Position numbers and translations under genes: made by a program | Notes under the pieces: generated by a model | What the model was told of the DNA's origin: nothing | What the model saw: the letters and a program-made list of their open reading frames with translations, nothing else | Database searches by the model: none | Part shown: piece after piece, positions 25,392 through 38,574 of the stretch | Layout of the letters: each line of letters opens with the position of its first letter | Numbering within the stretch: the stretch's first letter is position 1 | Assembly: GCA_008692225.1 (NCBI GenBank) | Contig: VICG01000001.1 | Span: 4,131,501 to 4,195,500 of the forward strand | From: Monilinia fructicola | Taxonomy: Eukaryota > Ascomycota > Leotiomycetes > Helotiales > Sclerotiniaceae | Length of the DNA: 64,000 nt | Direction: 5' to 3'

Positions 25392-27599
25392 AGTGATGCG
25401 ATTGGCGCCCAAGCACAAACACCGTTAACTTTTTTGGCGTCGTTTGGCGCAAGAAAGATATTGCAAGGAGAATGCTGGTATAAGACCACCGATGTCAGGA
25501 AGCTGACAATTTTCCGAACCAGATATAATGGACTTTGCGGGGACTTGGTCGGTCATTTAACATCAAATTATTGAGATCAAAGCCTAGAGATTCCATACTT
25601 CCAGTCTTCGTTTTGGAAGGTCTCGACGCTCGGAAAAAAAAATAAAGCAATCTCAAGATCAAGGAAGAGTACTGGTTATTGATCTGTGCAAACCTTACAA
25701 CTGACAAACCAGCACAAACGAGCTGTTCGAGTGCTGGCGGAAGCCATACCGAGAGTGCCCAAAGGGAAGAGATCAACACGCAGCGAATTTCTTCTGTCTT
25801 CAAAGATGTCGTTTGACTATCGTTTTCTTGCAACTAAGGCAAACCCAATAGCATTTCTCAAAGGGCTCAGCTATTAGCATCCTCTTTGGTATTTTATTGT
25901 GAGGCCAAAGAGCCGAGGCAAACCCTTTTTGGAAGGGGTTTCCACTTGGAAAGACCTATTCTACGGAGTAGAGTTACGGGTAACTAGGGCTTCATAGCCG
26001 CTTCCTGTAATAATAACCTCTTTGAAGGCAAAGTGGATCCGCTCTCACTTTGCTTTTCATTGAACACAGACATGCTCTCCTTGCCTTATCCGGCAACAGC
26101 AAATAGAGTTCAACTTCAAAAGTACTTAAGAAGTGGAGAGCGTGGAGTCTCTGCCCTTGAGAGTATATCTTCTTTTTTTTTCCTTTTGTGGACGACACTG
26201 GCTCTTGCACTTGTTTGGTGGTTCGTTGAATCATGTCTGAGTTAGCGGCAGAAAGCAGAACTCTGCGGCGTCTACGTGTCTCCACTTATACATGCATTGC
26301 GTAACCCACTCTCAACTGGTTTTCCTGCCCCGGGAAACTTAAGTTTACATTAGTCTCAGGCTGATTAGCCAATTGGCTGATGAAATCAAGCGAGGGTGGA
26401 TCCAGAGAATTCTAAATGCTTAAGCGAAAGGGGAACGTACATGATGTTCCGGTAGCTTATGTATTTATACCGCGTTTGGCCATACTTCCGCGTGATCCTC
26501 TACAGTGCTGGACACGGCGCGTCAGCCGCGAAGACCGGCCGGTATATACCCCCAGATTATCCTCAATGTTATTTTGACAGGTGGAAATATTCATCAAACA
26601 ATACTTTATTAGCAATACAGTAGTATAGATATTTTCCCGCTATTCTGGTGTCTACCCGTGGAAAGGACATCCGATGACGTTTTGACGGGTAGGATAGTGC
26701 TCGGGAGAGATATGTGATGGCCGAAAAGATGATGGTGTCCGAAACTGATCTCTTGCATGATCTCTTGGATGAACTTTTGCATTAATGCATTTTTTGCGCT
26801 GTCTTATGCATGTGCACCATACTACTGGATTCTGGGGTTCAGGAACCTTCTCCACTGTGGAAGAGAAATATTTTCCATTGGAATTATCGATGGAAACCAA
26901 TAGTCGTTGGTATAACACAATATTCATGCTTTGCTTTTTGTTTATTGTCTTTTTTGGTAGCAGGACCCTTGGTCCTTCATTTTGATTAGATTCAGATATT
27001 CAAGCATAACTTTAATGGACAAGAACTACATAGAACTGGTCCATCGATCAATGGACCCTGAGACTAGATGCACAATAGTTTCCTATCTTTAAAATACTGC
27101 ATGAAAATCAATGGGAAATCATGATTCAAGGGTATGCCAATATTCCCCACTACCCTGAACTCGTAGTAGTCGGCACGTCGCCCCATATAAACCAACAAAT
27201 AAGATTCATCGCTGGATGCTCATTCTCTTGTGTATTTTGACTAAAATCATACCATTTATTGTCCCGAATATGCTCAAAAGCTATACTTTGCCTCGTGCAA
27301 GTACACTTGACCAATTAGGTCATGCAGATTGGAACAGATCTGCTAAACAATAAGATTTTAGGGTAGTAAAATGATCCGTCGTTATCCAACATGCATTAGA
27401 ATTAGGAATTGGTAATTTAGTTGCTTGTCCACGTGTGAGAGGATATCAACTGACCAAAAATGGAGCTGAGTATATAGCCATGCTTGAATCTACTTTGTTC
27501 TTGTAAAAAAACAATAAAGTTCGCACCAAGTTTCACCTGCACCAGGAATTCTGCAATTGCAAGACAAAGCATTGACCTCTGCGACGCTTAGCTGTCACT
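25392..27599. other. Intergenic region between the 7TM gene and the FAD monooxygenase
   Basis: About 2.2 kb with no convincing complete gene. It includes one ACGGAGTA motif (25963-25970), a GC-rich patch near 26500-26550 and a short open stretch at 27378-27506 described under findings. Confidence 0.45.
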
Positions 27600-30213
27600 A
27601 TGGCAGACGACAGACCTTTTAGAGTCGTTATCATTGGAGGAAGTGTTGCAGGTCTAGTGTTGGGGAACATGCTGCAGCTGAATGGCATCGATTTCATCAT
27701 TCTAGAGGCCTATCCAAAGATAGCGCCTCAAGTTGGAGCGAGTATAGGACTGCTTCCGAACGGGAATCGAATCCTGGATCAATTAGGATTGTTTGATACT
27801 ATCCTGGGTCTAGCACCACCCGTCGAGAAATTCAACTTCCGCAACAGTAAGGGAGAGAGGATAGCAGGACACTCGGGAATGAGAAACTCATTCGTCCAGA
27901 GGTAAACCCATTTCTTTTTTCAAACAACAAAGACTTGATTCTGATATTTGTACAGACATGGATATCCTATTTTGTTCCTCGATCGACAATCGGTCCTGCA
28001 GGTCCTATACGACAACATCAAGGACAAGTCCAAGGTTATCACCGAGAAGCGCTTAGCAAAAGTTGATATGAACGAGAAAGGTGTTCTGGCTACAATGACT
28101 GATGGATCAGAATTCGCAGGAGACGTATTGGTTGGTGGTGATGGTATACATAGTACCGTCCGCTCCGAAATGTGGAGATTAGCCAATGAGAGAACCCCTG
28201 GTTATATACCTGCAGGGGAGGATAAAGGTACGTTATTATTTGCTTAGTACTTTTGAAATATGACGATCCTTCATAACGTTCCGGTTTCGAATGTACATAG
28301 AAGTGGCGCGGATAGGGAGTCGAATATCCATACTAGATGCACATGGCCAGGCCTCAGAACTTCCCCTAGAAGTTTGGGATTCGAAACTGACGGAATATTA
28401 GCTCCCCCTTGCGACTACAGCTGTATCTTCGGTATTTCAAACCCCATTGAGGGGCTCGAACCTGGGAATCTGCATTCGGTTTTTCGCGAGAAGAACTCAT
28501 ACCTCATCAACGGCGGGCCAGAGGGCCGTGTTTACTGGTTCTACCTTTTCAAAAAACCCACAAACATTTTATGGGCCCGATATACCTCGTTATACCAAGG
28601 AAGACGAGGCAAGGGTATTGAAGGAGCATGAAAATGACCCAATCACCCCAGAGATCAGCTTCAAAGTCCTTCAAGAAAGGAAGATTACTTCCACACTGAC
28701 AGCACTACCTGAATATGTTTACAAGAAATGGTACTATGAAAGAATCATCACTATTGGCGATTCTGCGCACAAGTTCAACCCAATTGGAGGTCATGGAGGG
28801 AATGCGGCATTTGAGACCTCCGCCGCATTTGTGAACTCCTTGGTGAAACTTTTGAGAAAGAGTCCTAAGCCAAGGACCTCAGAGTTGATAAACATGTTTG
28901 CGAATCTACAGAAACTGCGCGAAAGTCGAGTCACAACGCTGAAAGATGCATCTCACGAACAGCAACGCACAGAAGCAATGGAGGATCCTTTGCACAAATT
29001 TATTGCTTTAACTTTGCTGCCAATAACAGACACAGAAGATGTCATGTTCAATTTCTCCGGAAATCAGCCATATGCCGAAAAAATGGACATGGTAGAGCTT
29101 CCACCGCGTCCAAAATTGATTCCCTATAAAGATGAACTTGCGAACCCACCGGCATTGAGGGGCTCACGAGGATTGTGGCAAATGTTGTTCTACATTTGTC
29201 TTGCTATATCTGCCTACTATGGCATGTGGGTTCGTTCTAAGAATGAGGGCCTCGTAGACCAATTCGCAGCTGTCTTACGAAGTCCGAGACTTGCCGCCAA
29301 AAGTGACGATACTCTGGGGGTGCTGAGTCTCTACTTCTTTGGTATGCTGATCCAGCCAGTGTCGGTCTGGTTGGTCGAGGCTTGTCGAAAGCGTAATGAC
29401 ATGAATCTTGTAGCTATGTAAGGAATTTCCTGTCCCGCTTAAATTACCCTTCCTACATTTTCGAGAGTTAACTTTTATTTCAGACCAACAGTGTGGTTCG
29501 CACTATCTCAATGGTTTGGCTTTGGTGTTATCATACCATTGTTCTATACAGGATACACTATGTTTTCGAACAATGAGCCATACTGGTGGCCGCTCTCACG
29601 TCTAGTGCCGGCTCACTACGTTAAAGTGATCTTGCCCTCTGTTGCAATAGGATATGTCATCCCAACAATTTTAATATTCATACCTTGGAAAAGTCAGGCT
29701 ATCGCTGAAGCTTTCGACGCAATATGGTGGGCATCGCCTATGACTGCGTCTCTTCTGACCTTTATTGGTGGGATGATCTTGAAGAAGGTTTCCCCGCCAC
29801 CAAGCGGAACACCTAATGCAGCCGATGAGCCAAAGGATTTCCCGTATCTCAAGGGTATCTACCTTACTACATTTGCTCTAGGCGTTGCTCTCCACACCAC
29901 CGTCCTCTCAAATATTCTGTTTTCTAGCAACCCAAGTATATCCCTCACTTTGGTGTTCATTCCAAATGCCACTGCCGAGCTCCGAAATTACTTCTTGGTC
30001 GAATTTTGGAGTCTGTACATTGCATCATATGCCTGGTGTTGTAATGCAGTTTGGGATATCAAGCGTGTCGGTAGAACAAATGTTGACGTTGGAAGAGCTG
30101 CTGCTCTTTTACTTCTGGCCAATCTGGCTGTTGGACCAGGACCTGCATTAGTTGGTTGTTGGTACTGGAGAGAAATGCAAATGGCCCGCACAAGTGTTCC
30201 AGCGAAAGAGTAA
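27600..30213 (+). CDS. FAD-dependent monooxygenase (PaxM-like) with C-terminal polytopic membrane domain
   Basis: Flavoprotein monooxygenase of the group seen in meroterpenoid and indole-diterpene pathways. Exons are 27600-27901, 27956-28227, 28402-29417 and 29484-30213. FAD motifs are [17 protein letters not shown] near the N-terminus, [16 protein letters not shown] (DG motif) and [20 protein letters not shown] (GD motif), all intact. From about residue 435 on, eight hydrophobic segments follow (e.g. [56 protein letters not shown]), so the C-terminal 330 residues are a membrane domain. Corrected length is 772 aa, far above the usual 450-500 aa. One extra A in a six-A run near 28555 shifts the raw frame. 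No terpene synthase or polyketide synthase is adjacent; the substrate is unknown. Confidence 0.82.
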
Positions 30214-30603
30214 TAGTGACAAACTCTCCTACAGAAAACAAAATTAAAAAATATGCGAATACATGAGTTTTGGAGAAGGTAATATGACCGACATGATTGT
30301 TGGTTCAGGGCATTAGACCAATGCTTTTCATGCCCCAGGGTTCTATTTTTTTATGTGCTTTTCCATAATCAACGGAGAAGAAACATCTTAATACTTGCCA
30401 TGATATCTTATTAACATCAGTATGTTGAAAATTTTGGTGAAAAGTGATTGCGCATTCAACTAGCAAGCCATCAGAAAAATGCCGATCATGTTTTTGTTGA
30501 CTCGTGCATTAATTGTTCTTAAGGTTAATCTAACTAAAGACAACTACAATATCCGCTGATTGCATTCAATGTATGATTGAACGCCAGAGAACGAGTTGGA
30601 TCA

Positions 30604-30786
30604 CTATCCCAGTTTATTCATCTTTTGCAACTCTGAAGCAGCCTTCGCGCATTGTTGCTTGTACGTATCGTCTGTAGCGAGAGGACAGAAGAGATAGATA
30701 TCTTGAAGGGCAGATAATTATGAACAATTCTTGGAGGCAAAGTTACGGAACAAAATATCCAGCGCTTTTTATCAATGCGCCTTACC
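30604..30786 (-). pseudogene. Possible decayed coding fragment, family unknown
   Basis: On the minus strand one frame reads ALDILFRNFASKNCS, a stop, then LSALQDIYLFCPLATDD and TYKQQCAKAASELQKMNKLG to a stop at 30604. The residue pattern looks protein-like rather than random, but I recognise no family and there is an internal stop. It may be the last exon of a lost gene. Confidence 0.25.
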
Positions 30787-31446
30787 CGTTGAGATTAGTG
30801 GAAACTGAGAAAGTGACGCTGGTATGATATTGCTGGTCAATGGCAGACTATATTCCATCACTTGATCCATCAAGGAAGCGAGCCTAGTTTCACACATCAC
30901 CGTTTAGAGAGGCGATTCGAGGTTTTGCAGACGCTGAAATCCGCGCATTAATACTTTGCTAAGAGATAACGAGCTCCGTAGTCCGCAAATATAATTAGAA
31001 AGCTTTTTCAGCTTATCGTTCAATTTCCTTGACAAATTTGCAGATTAATTCAATATTTCAAACAGACAGTGTGCTTGAGAAAATCTGCGAGAGACGCATG
31101 ACCGAAACAGCATGTCGATTTGTAAGTTGAGGAGATTCAAGATTTCGGTTGTAGCCAAGATAGAGATCTTTGGATTCGCTCTCCAAAAGAGCATCGCCGG
31201 TGGCTATAAGGAGTACATTCAAAGTCCACAAATGATCAGACTTGCAGCAGGACAGGAAAGGAGCCAATTATGTGCGCCCATTGATCGCCAGGCCTCCGCA
31301 AAGCAGATATTCTAAACATTATTTCTAGGGCAAGGTAGAAAGGTAGAATCCACAGCTTAACACGAGTTATATACGACATTTACTAGAATCGGATTTTGGA
31401 TGTAACGTTCTATAACAGACTCAATAAAAATGCGGACTATCAAGCC

Positions 31447-31743
31447 TCATGCTGATTTAATAACCACGGTGCCACATGGGCCATTAACTTCCTCGAAGCA
31501 GGTGAAATTATGAGCGTGAACGGAATTTGTGACAACCTGGAAATTCCAATTAATGCTGTACATGGTGCGTAGAATTTCCTTGTATTTTAACGCCAGGTCA
31601 TCCAAACCTCCTGGCATCGTATGTGTACGAGATAATTTCATCAAGAACCTCGTTGGGCGATTCATAGGAAGGGGACATGTTAGCAATGGAAGGAGTAGCA
31701 GCAGCAGTCGAATATCTAATGTAATCCAACTCGGATTGATCAT
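31447..31743 (-). CDS. Hypothetical small secreted-type protein (doubtful)
   Basis: A 98-codon ATG frame begins MINPSWITLDIR followed by a run of leucines (LLLLLLPLLTCPLP), which looks like a signal peptide. Two more cysteines lie near the C-terminus (NFTCFEEVNGPCGT). Small secreted proteins of this size are common in fungi, but I see no family match and no intron or promoter evidence; the leucine run arises from a GCAGCAGCAG-type repeat on the plus strand, so it may be chance. Confidence 0.2.
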   Translation of the reverse strand: MINPSWITLDIRLLLLLLPLLTCPLPMNRPTRFLMKLSRTHTMPGGLDDLALKYKEILRTMYSINWNFQVVTNSVHAHNFTCFEEVNGPCGTVVIKSA

Positions 31744-32516
31744 GAGTATGTAGAAGATGTTCTTGCCACCGGACTATATACTAATAGGTAGTCTTAAGGC
31801 TAGCTCTAGGAACAAAATGACTTGCAGGAGTGAGAAGTCGAATATCTTGTCGATGCTTTTAGATTCCCTCTAAGCAAATGAGCAGGAATGATGGCTGTGC
31901 GGCACAAATGCATTTTAATGTTTTTGATATAAACTTCCAACGTAACTGTACGACATAGGACTTGAAGGATAACCATACATGCATTGAACCTTATATCGTG
32001 CTAAGAAAGACTATAAGGATGATCTTAAAATCCTCCTCAAAAACGAGTTGTTGACGTGAACGGGAGATTTTGAGTGCTGGTAAGAAAATGGCCATGGCCA
32101 TCATACGCATACAGACAGAGACACTCTCACGTTCCCCTGGAATATTTAGTCATGTGACGCGGCTTACCTGAAAGACCAAATTGGACTAGCGTGCTTGTAC
32201 CTAGCTTCATCGATCCAGCCCGTTGATTGTCGTCGTCGCGAATGACAAGGCCAGTTTTAGAAGCAATTACAACCACATATCCTCTCCACATTCCAATCTC
32301 ATATTTCACTGCATTATCCTCTCTGGATGATTTTCAAATTCTCTTAATTAATTTCAACAATACTTGTACTTTCAAACCTGTGTCTGTTTTTAATTGAGCT
32401 CGTTTCTGGGTAAACAGCGCCTGTTTGCGCAGATAGCTTACCCACCACTACATTGGGTTAACAATTAAAGGAGACCCTTTCTCCTTTGATCGCATAGATT
32501 CAGAGAATCATCAAAG

Positions 32517-35500
32517 ATGGGTCCACTCCCAATAAAGTTTACGGAGCTTCTCCAGGTATGATATGAGCTCTGCGATGATGGAATTGTTGAAGCTGTGTTT
32601 ACTAACATAAACTTAGTTAACAAGTGTCGGAGTTGAGGTATGTGCCAACCACAACATAGCTATTCCCACCATTCTTTCAGCCATAACATCTTGAGTCTCA
32701 GTGTTTCATCTCAGTACGACTTGCTAACAATAAGTTCTATAGGCACAATCGATAGGTTTTAATTCATGTGTAAGTTATCTATATATCGTTCTTTTAGCTT
32801 TAGCCTTTTGCTAATCAACTCGAATAGACACTGGAGTCAGACTCCTACATCTGTGTACGAGAAAAGAAGAACGAAGCTTCACAACCAGAAGTCGTCATAG
32901 TTGATTTAAAACAAAACAATGCCGTCACTCGAAGACCCATCAAGGCGGATAGTGCTATTATGCACTGGTCGAAGCAGGTCATTGCCTTGAAGGCACAATC
33001 GAGGACTCTACAGATATTTGACCTGGGCGCCAAGGCCAAATTAAAGTCTGCTACCATGAATGAAGATGTTGTGTTCTGGAAATGGTTTAGTGAGACAAGC
33101 TTGGGGTTGGTGACCGATACTACAGTCTATCACTGGGATGTTTTTGACCCAAACCAAGCAGCCCCAGTGGAGGTCTTTAAGAGAAATCCAAATCTTTCCG
33201 TAAGTTCTTATTGTCTACTGAAGGTAGAAATGGTATTGATATTATGCTAGGGATGTCAAATCATCAACTATCGTGTCAGCGGTGATGGAAAGTGGATGGT
33301 AGTCGTGGGTATTACACAACAACAAGGACGAGTGGTCGGCGCGATGCAACTTTATTCGAAAGATAGAGGCATCAGTCAGGCCATTGAGGGTCACGCTGCA
33401 GCATTTGGCACACTACGATTAGAAGCTGCTCCAGCCGACACGAAGGTTTTCACGTTTTCTGTTCGAACTGCTACTGGCGCAAAACTCCACATAGTCGAGG
33501 TCGACCACCAAGCTTCTAACCCTACGTTTTCGAAGAAGGCCGTCGATGTATATTTTCCCGCTGAAGCAGTAAACGATTTCCCTGTCGCCATGCAAGTTTC
33601 ACAAAAATATAGCATCATTTATTTGGTCACCAAATACGGCTTTATTCATCTATACGATCTTGAGACTGGTACATGTATCTTCATGAACCGTATCTCAAGC
33701 GAAACGATCTTCATTACAGCTAGTGACTCAGAATCTGCGGGACTCGTCGGTGTGAACCGAAGAGGACAGGTGCTATCTGTATCTGTTGATGAAACGACGG
33801 TTATTCCATACCTCCTCCAAAATCCTGCAAACTCTGGGTTAGCCGTCAAGCTTGCCTCAAGAGCCGGTCTACCTGGTGCTGATAACCTCTATGCCAACCA
33901 ATTCGAGCAGCTTTTAGCTGCCGGAAATTACTCCGAAGCTTCGAAGATTGCAGCAAACTCCCCTCGCGGCTTCTTGCGAACCCCCCAGACTATCGACCGT
34001 CTAAAGAACTTGCCGCCTGTACCAGGACAACTATCTGTTATCTTGCAATACTTTGGTATGCTTCTTGATAAAGGATCTTTGAACAAACATGAGACTTTGG
34101 AGCTTGTGCGACCTGTTTTGGCCCAGAATCGAAAGCATCTTCTTGAAAAGTGGATGAAAGAAAATAAGCTCGACTGCTCTGAAGAATTGGGTGATATTGT
34201 TCGCGTACAAGATACCCAGCTTGCGCTTGCTATCTACCTCAAGGCCAATGTTCCTCATAAAGTTGTTGCTGCTTTTGCAGAGAGTGGTCAATTCGAGAAG
34301 ATCTTGCCATATGCCCAGCAAGCAGGATATCAGCCAGACTATGTCCAGTTACTCCGTAACATTATCTCCATCAATCCTGAAAAGGGTGCTGAGTTCGCCA
34401 CTCAATTGGCAAATACCGAAGGTGGTTCTCTCGTTGATATTGAGCGTGTCGTTGACGTATTCCAATCTCAAGGAATGGTTCAACCTGCAACCGCTTTCCT
34501 GCTTGATGCATTAAAGGACAACAAGCCTGAGCAAGGACCTTTGCAAACTCGTCTTCTTGAAATGAATCTCATGAATGCACCTCAAGTCGCTGACGCAATT
34601 CTCGGCAATGATATGTTCTCTCACTATGATAAACCTAGAATTGCACAATTGTGTGAACAAGCTGGTCTTTCACAAAGAGCTTTGGAGCATTATGAAGATC
34701 CTGAGGCTATCAAACGCGTTATCGTTAACATTGTGGCATCCCCAACTTTCAGTCAAGACTGGCTCACCGCTTACTTTGGTCGATTGTCCCTTGAGCAATC
34801 ATTAGATTGTCTTGATGCTATGCTTAAGGTTAACATCCGCCAGAACCTTGCAGCTGTTGTTCAAATCGCCGTCAAATATTCAGAATTGCTTGGCCCCGTC
34901 AGATTGATCGATCTTTTCGAGAAGTACAAGACTGCCGAAGGTCTATTCCATTACCTTGGTAGCATTGTCAATTTGAGCGAAGACCCCGATGTGAATTTCA
35001 AGTACATCCAAGCCTCCGTTACAATGGGTAACATGACCGAGGTCGAAAGAATTGTTAGAAGTAGCAATTTCTACCCGGCCGAGAAGGTCAAGAACTTCTT
35101 GAAGGAAGCCAAATTGGCCGAGCAGTTACCACTCATAATTGTTTGTGATCGTTTCAACTTCATCCACGAGTTGGTACTTTTATCTTTACCAAAATCAACA
35201 ATTTCAATCCATTGAAGTTTATGTTCAACGAGTCAATCCTGCCCGAACACCTGCCGTCATTGGTGCATTACTTGATGTTGATTGTGATGAGTCGATCATC
35301 AAAAATTTATTGAACACCGTCAACCATGCTTCCATTCCTATTGATGAACTTGTTCATGAGGTCGAAACCAGAAACCGTCTTAAGCTTCTGTTGCCATTCC
35401 TCGAGGCCACTTTGGCAGCTGGCAACCAGCAACAAGCTATTGTCAATGCCCTCGCCAAGATTTATATCGACAGGTATATTCATCATCTTACTATGCACAG

Positions 35501-38500
35501 TACATAATCGCTAACGATAGTCCAGCAACAACAATCCCGAGGCATTCCTCAAGAGTAATGATCAATATGATACACTGGGTACATCTCCCAAGTTTGCACA
35601 GATGATGGAATCATAACTAACTTTTATATAGTTGTTGGAAATTATTGTAGCAAGAGAGACCCATCGCTTGGTATGTATAAAATTTTCTTCACTCAACTCC
35701 AAAGTGGATACTGGATTCGCATCCTTCGATTGCCCCTGCGTACTTTGGAGAATCTACAAGTTCAAAATACCTGTGCTCGAATATTCACCCATTGCAAACG
35801 TCCAAAGGTTGCAAAATCTCTCATGGCGATATTTTTTGGAACCGTCCATGGGTGCTCTTATGCCTCCACGCTTCTTCTGGAAATGCACATTGCTGTTGAG
35901 TACACAACCGCTTGACACGTACATATTTTTAGCACCAAATTTTACGACTTAGCTACTAAATATTTCACCTGGACTGGATTTTTTTTAACCTTGAATAAAA
36001 ACATTGGCTAACTGTTTAAAGCGATCATTTGTTTTCGAAAAGGAAACAATGACCTCGAGCTTGTCAACATCACCAACGAGAACTCTATGTATAAAGCTCA
36101 AGCTCGCTATCTTTTGGAGAGAGCAGACACAGAGCTTTGGAATTTCGTTCTTAGCGAAAACAACGTACATCGCCGATCTGTTATTGATCAAGTCATCTCT
36201 ACTGCAGTTCCAGAGTCAACCGAGCCCGAAAAGGTTTCTATCGCAGTTTCTGCTTTCCTTACTGCTGACCTTCCCGGTGAATTGATTGAGTTGCTCGAGA
36301 AGATCGTTCTTGAACCTTCTCCATTCAGTGACAATGAGAGCCTGCAAAATCTCCTCATTCTCACAGCCACCAAAGCAGACAAGAGCCGAGTTATGGATTA
36401 TATTCATAAATTAGAGAGCTACAATGCACAAGACGTCGCCGGCATCTGTATTGACGTCGGTTTATACGAGGAAGCATTTGAGGTATACAAGAAAATTAAT
36501 GACCACCCAAGCGCCGTTAATGTCCTTGTTGAGCATATCGTCAGCATTGATCGTGCAAAAGATTATGCAGAACGAGTAGAGCTACCAGAAGTATGGAGCA
36601 GAGTTGCTAAGGCCCAATTGGACGGTCTACGTGTGAGCGATGGTATTTCATCATACATCAGAGCAGAAGATCCAAGCAATTACCTCGAAGTTATTGAAAT
36701 TGCTACTCATGCCGGCAAAGACGAAGACTTAATTAAATACCTTCGCATGGCTCGCAAGACTCTTCGTGAGCCGGCTATTGACACTGGGCTTGCTTTTGCA
36801 TACGCTCGCACTGATCAACTTAGCGAACTCGAGGACTTCCTCCGAGGAACCAATGTTGCTGATATCGAAGAATCAGGTGACAAGGCATATGCTGAAGGCT
36901 TTCATCAAGCTGCAAAGATCTTCTTCACCAGTATTTCAAACTGGGCCAAGCTTGCCACAACTCTTGTTCACCTCGAGGAATATCAATCTGCTGTCGAGTG
37001 CGCACGAAAAGCCAATAACATTAAGGTCTGGAAGCAAGTCAATGCTGCTTGTGTTGAGAAGAAGGAGTTCCGTCTTGCTCAGATTTGTGGTCTGAACTTG
37101 ATTATTGATGCGGAGGAGTTGCAAAGTTTGGTAAAGCAATACGAACGCAATGGTTACTTTGATGAGCTCATTGCCGTACTTGAGCAAGGTTTGGGTCTTG
37201 GTACGTTCATTCCCCGAATTTTTCTTTACTCTTTCCTCCTTATCCCCCGTCTTCCCCTTTCCCCGACCTAATTAGTCAACAAAATGGAGAATGGGAAGTC
37301 ACCCACTCATCTCTTCTGCCTCAATCCCCCTTCATTCCTCTTGACAGCTTTTCTTATGTGTCAACATCTACTGTCTCAACATCTACTACTATCAACAGAC
37401 CGAAACCATGTACTCACATTATCATTTTTAGAACGAAGTCATATGGGTATTTTCACTGAACTTGGAATTGCTCTTTCCAAGTACCACCCAGCTCGTACAA
37501 TGGAGCACTTGAAGCTCTTCTGGAGCAGAATCAATATCCCAAAGATGATTCGTGCCTGTGAGGAAGCCCACCTTTGGCCTGAGCTGATATTTTTGTACTG
37601 CCATTATGATGAGTGGGACAATGCTGCTCTTGCGATGATGGAGAGAGCTGCGGACGCATGGGAGCACCACTCTTTCAAGGACATCATTATCAAGGTAGCC
37701 AATCTGGAGATCTATTACCGCGCTCTGAACTTTTATCTTCAAGAGCAGCCATCTCTCATTACAGATCTTCTTCAGGCCCTCTCACCAAGAATTGACGTCA
37801 ACCGTGTTGTCAAGATGTTTGAGAAATCTGACAATATCCCTCTCATCAAGCCTTTCCTTCTTAATGTCCAAACTCAGAACAAAAAGATTGTCAATGGTGC
37901 CATTAATGATCTCTTGATTGAAGAGGAAGACTATAAGACTCTCCGTGATTCGGTCGAGAATTATGATAATTATGATGCCGTCGAGCTTGCTCAAAGATTG
38001 GAGCGTCACGATTTGGTCTTTTTCCGTCAAATTGCTGCCAACATCTATCGCAAGAACAAGCGCTGGGAGAAGTCGATTGCTCTTTCGAAGCAAGATAAGC
38101 TTTTCAAGGATGCAATTGAGACTGCTGCTATTTCTGGCAAGGCAGACGTTGTCGAGGAGTTGCTTAGATATGTAAGTTCAACGTACAGTATTTCAATTAT
38201 CTTGCTAATCATTTTACTAGTTCGTCGATATTGGCAGTCGTGAGTGTTATGTCGGTATGCTCTATGCTTGCTATGACCTCATCCCTGTTCATGTTGTCAT
38301 GGAAGTTTCGTGGCGTCACGGTCTTACAGACTTTACTATGCCATTCATGATCAACTACTTGGCTCAACAAAGCTCTACGATTGCCGAGTTAAAGAAGGAC
38401 AACGAGGAAAGAAAATTGAGAGAAAAGTCACAGGTTCAGGAAGAGGACAACACCCCCATTCTTGGAGGCAATCGTCTTATGATCACAGCTGGACCCACCG

Positions 38501-38574
38501 GACGTGCTTCTCCAGCCCAGTTCGGACAAACAAACGGATTTGCACCACAGCCAACAGGTTACGGAGGATTTTAG
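32517..38574 (+). CDS. CHC1: Clathrin heavy chain
   Basis: Forms the triskelion legs of clathrin coats in endocytosis and Golgi-endosome traffic. Ten exons: 32517-32555, 32617-32637, 32743-32769, 32828-33199, 33251-35473, 35526-35578, 35632-35670, 36022-37200, 37432-38171 and 38221-38574. The start is [13 protein letters not shown]. The N-terminal beta-propeller includes [26 protein letters not shown] and [14 protein letters not shown]. The linker and seven clathrin repeats follow (e.g. [60 protein letters not shown]), and the trimerisation/tail part ends QPTGYGGF. With one extra T near 35177 removed, exons sum to 5046 nt, exactly 1681 aa, the normal fungal length. The first three coding exons are unusually small, and introns 7 and 8 are long (351 and 231 nt). 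Confidence 0.97.

Larger units (their letters stand above)
30214..32516. other. Intergenic region before clathrin heavy chain
   Basis: No confident gene. A decayed-looking coding fragment (30604-30786, minus) and one signal-peptide-like small open frame (31447-31743, minus) are the only candidates. The last 200 bp are the clathrin promoter/leader. Confidence 0.4.

Noticed and set aside
25495..25833. 112-codon minus-strand frame upstream of the 7TM gene
   Set aside because: No recognisable domain, and it may be leader sequence; I could not support it as a gene.
35170..35180. Programmed ribosomal frameshift in clathrin
   Set aside because: The shift is a one-base gain in a T run, has no slippery heptamer or pseudoknot, and similar shifts occur in many genes of the window.
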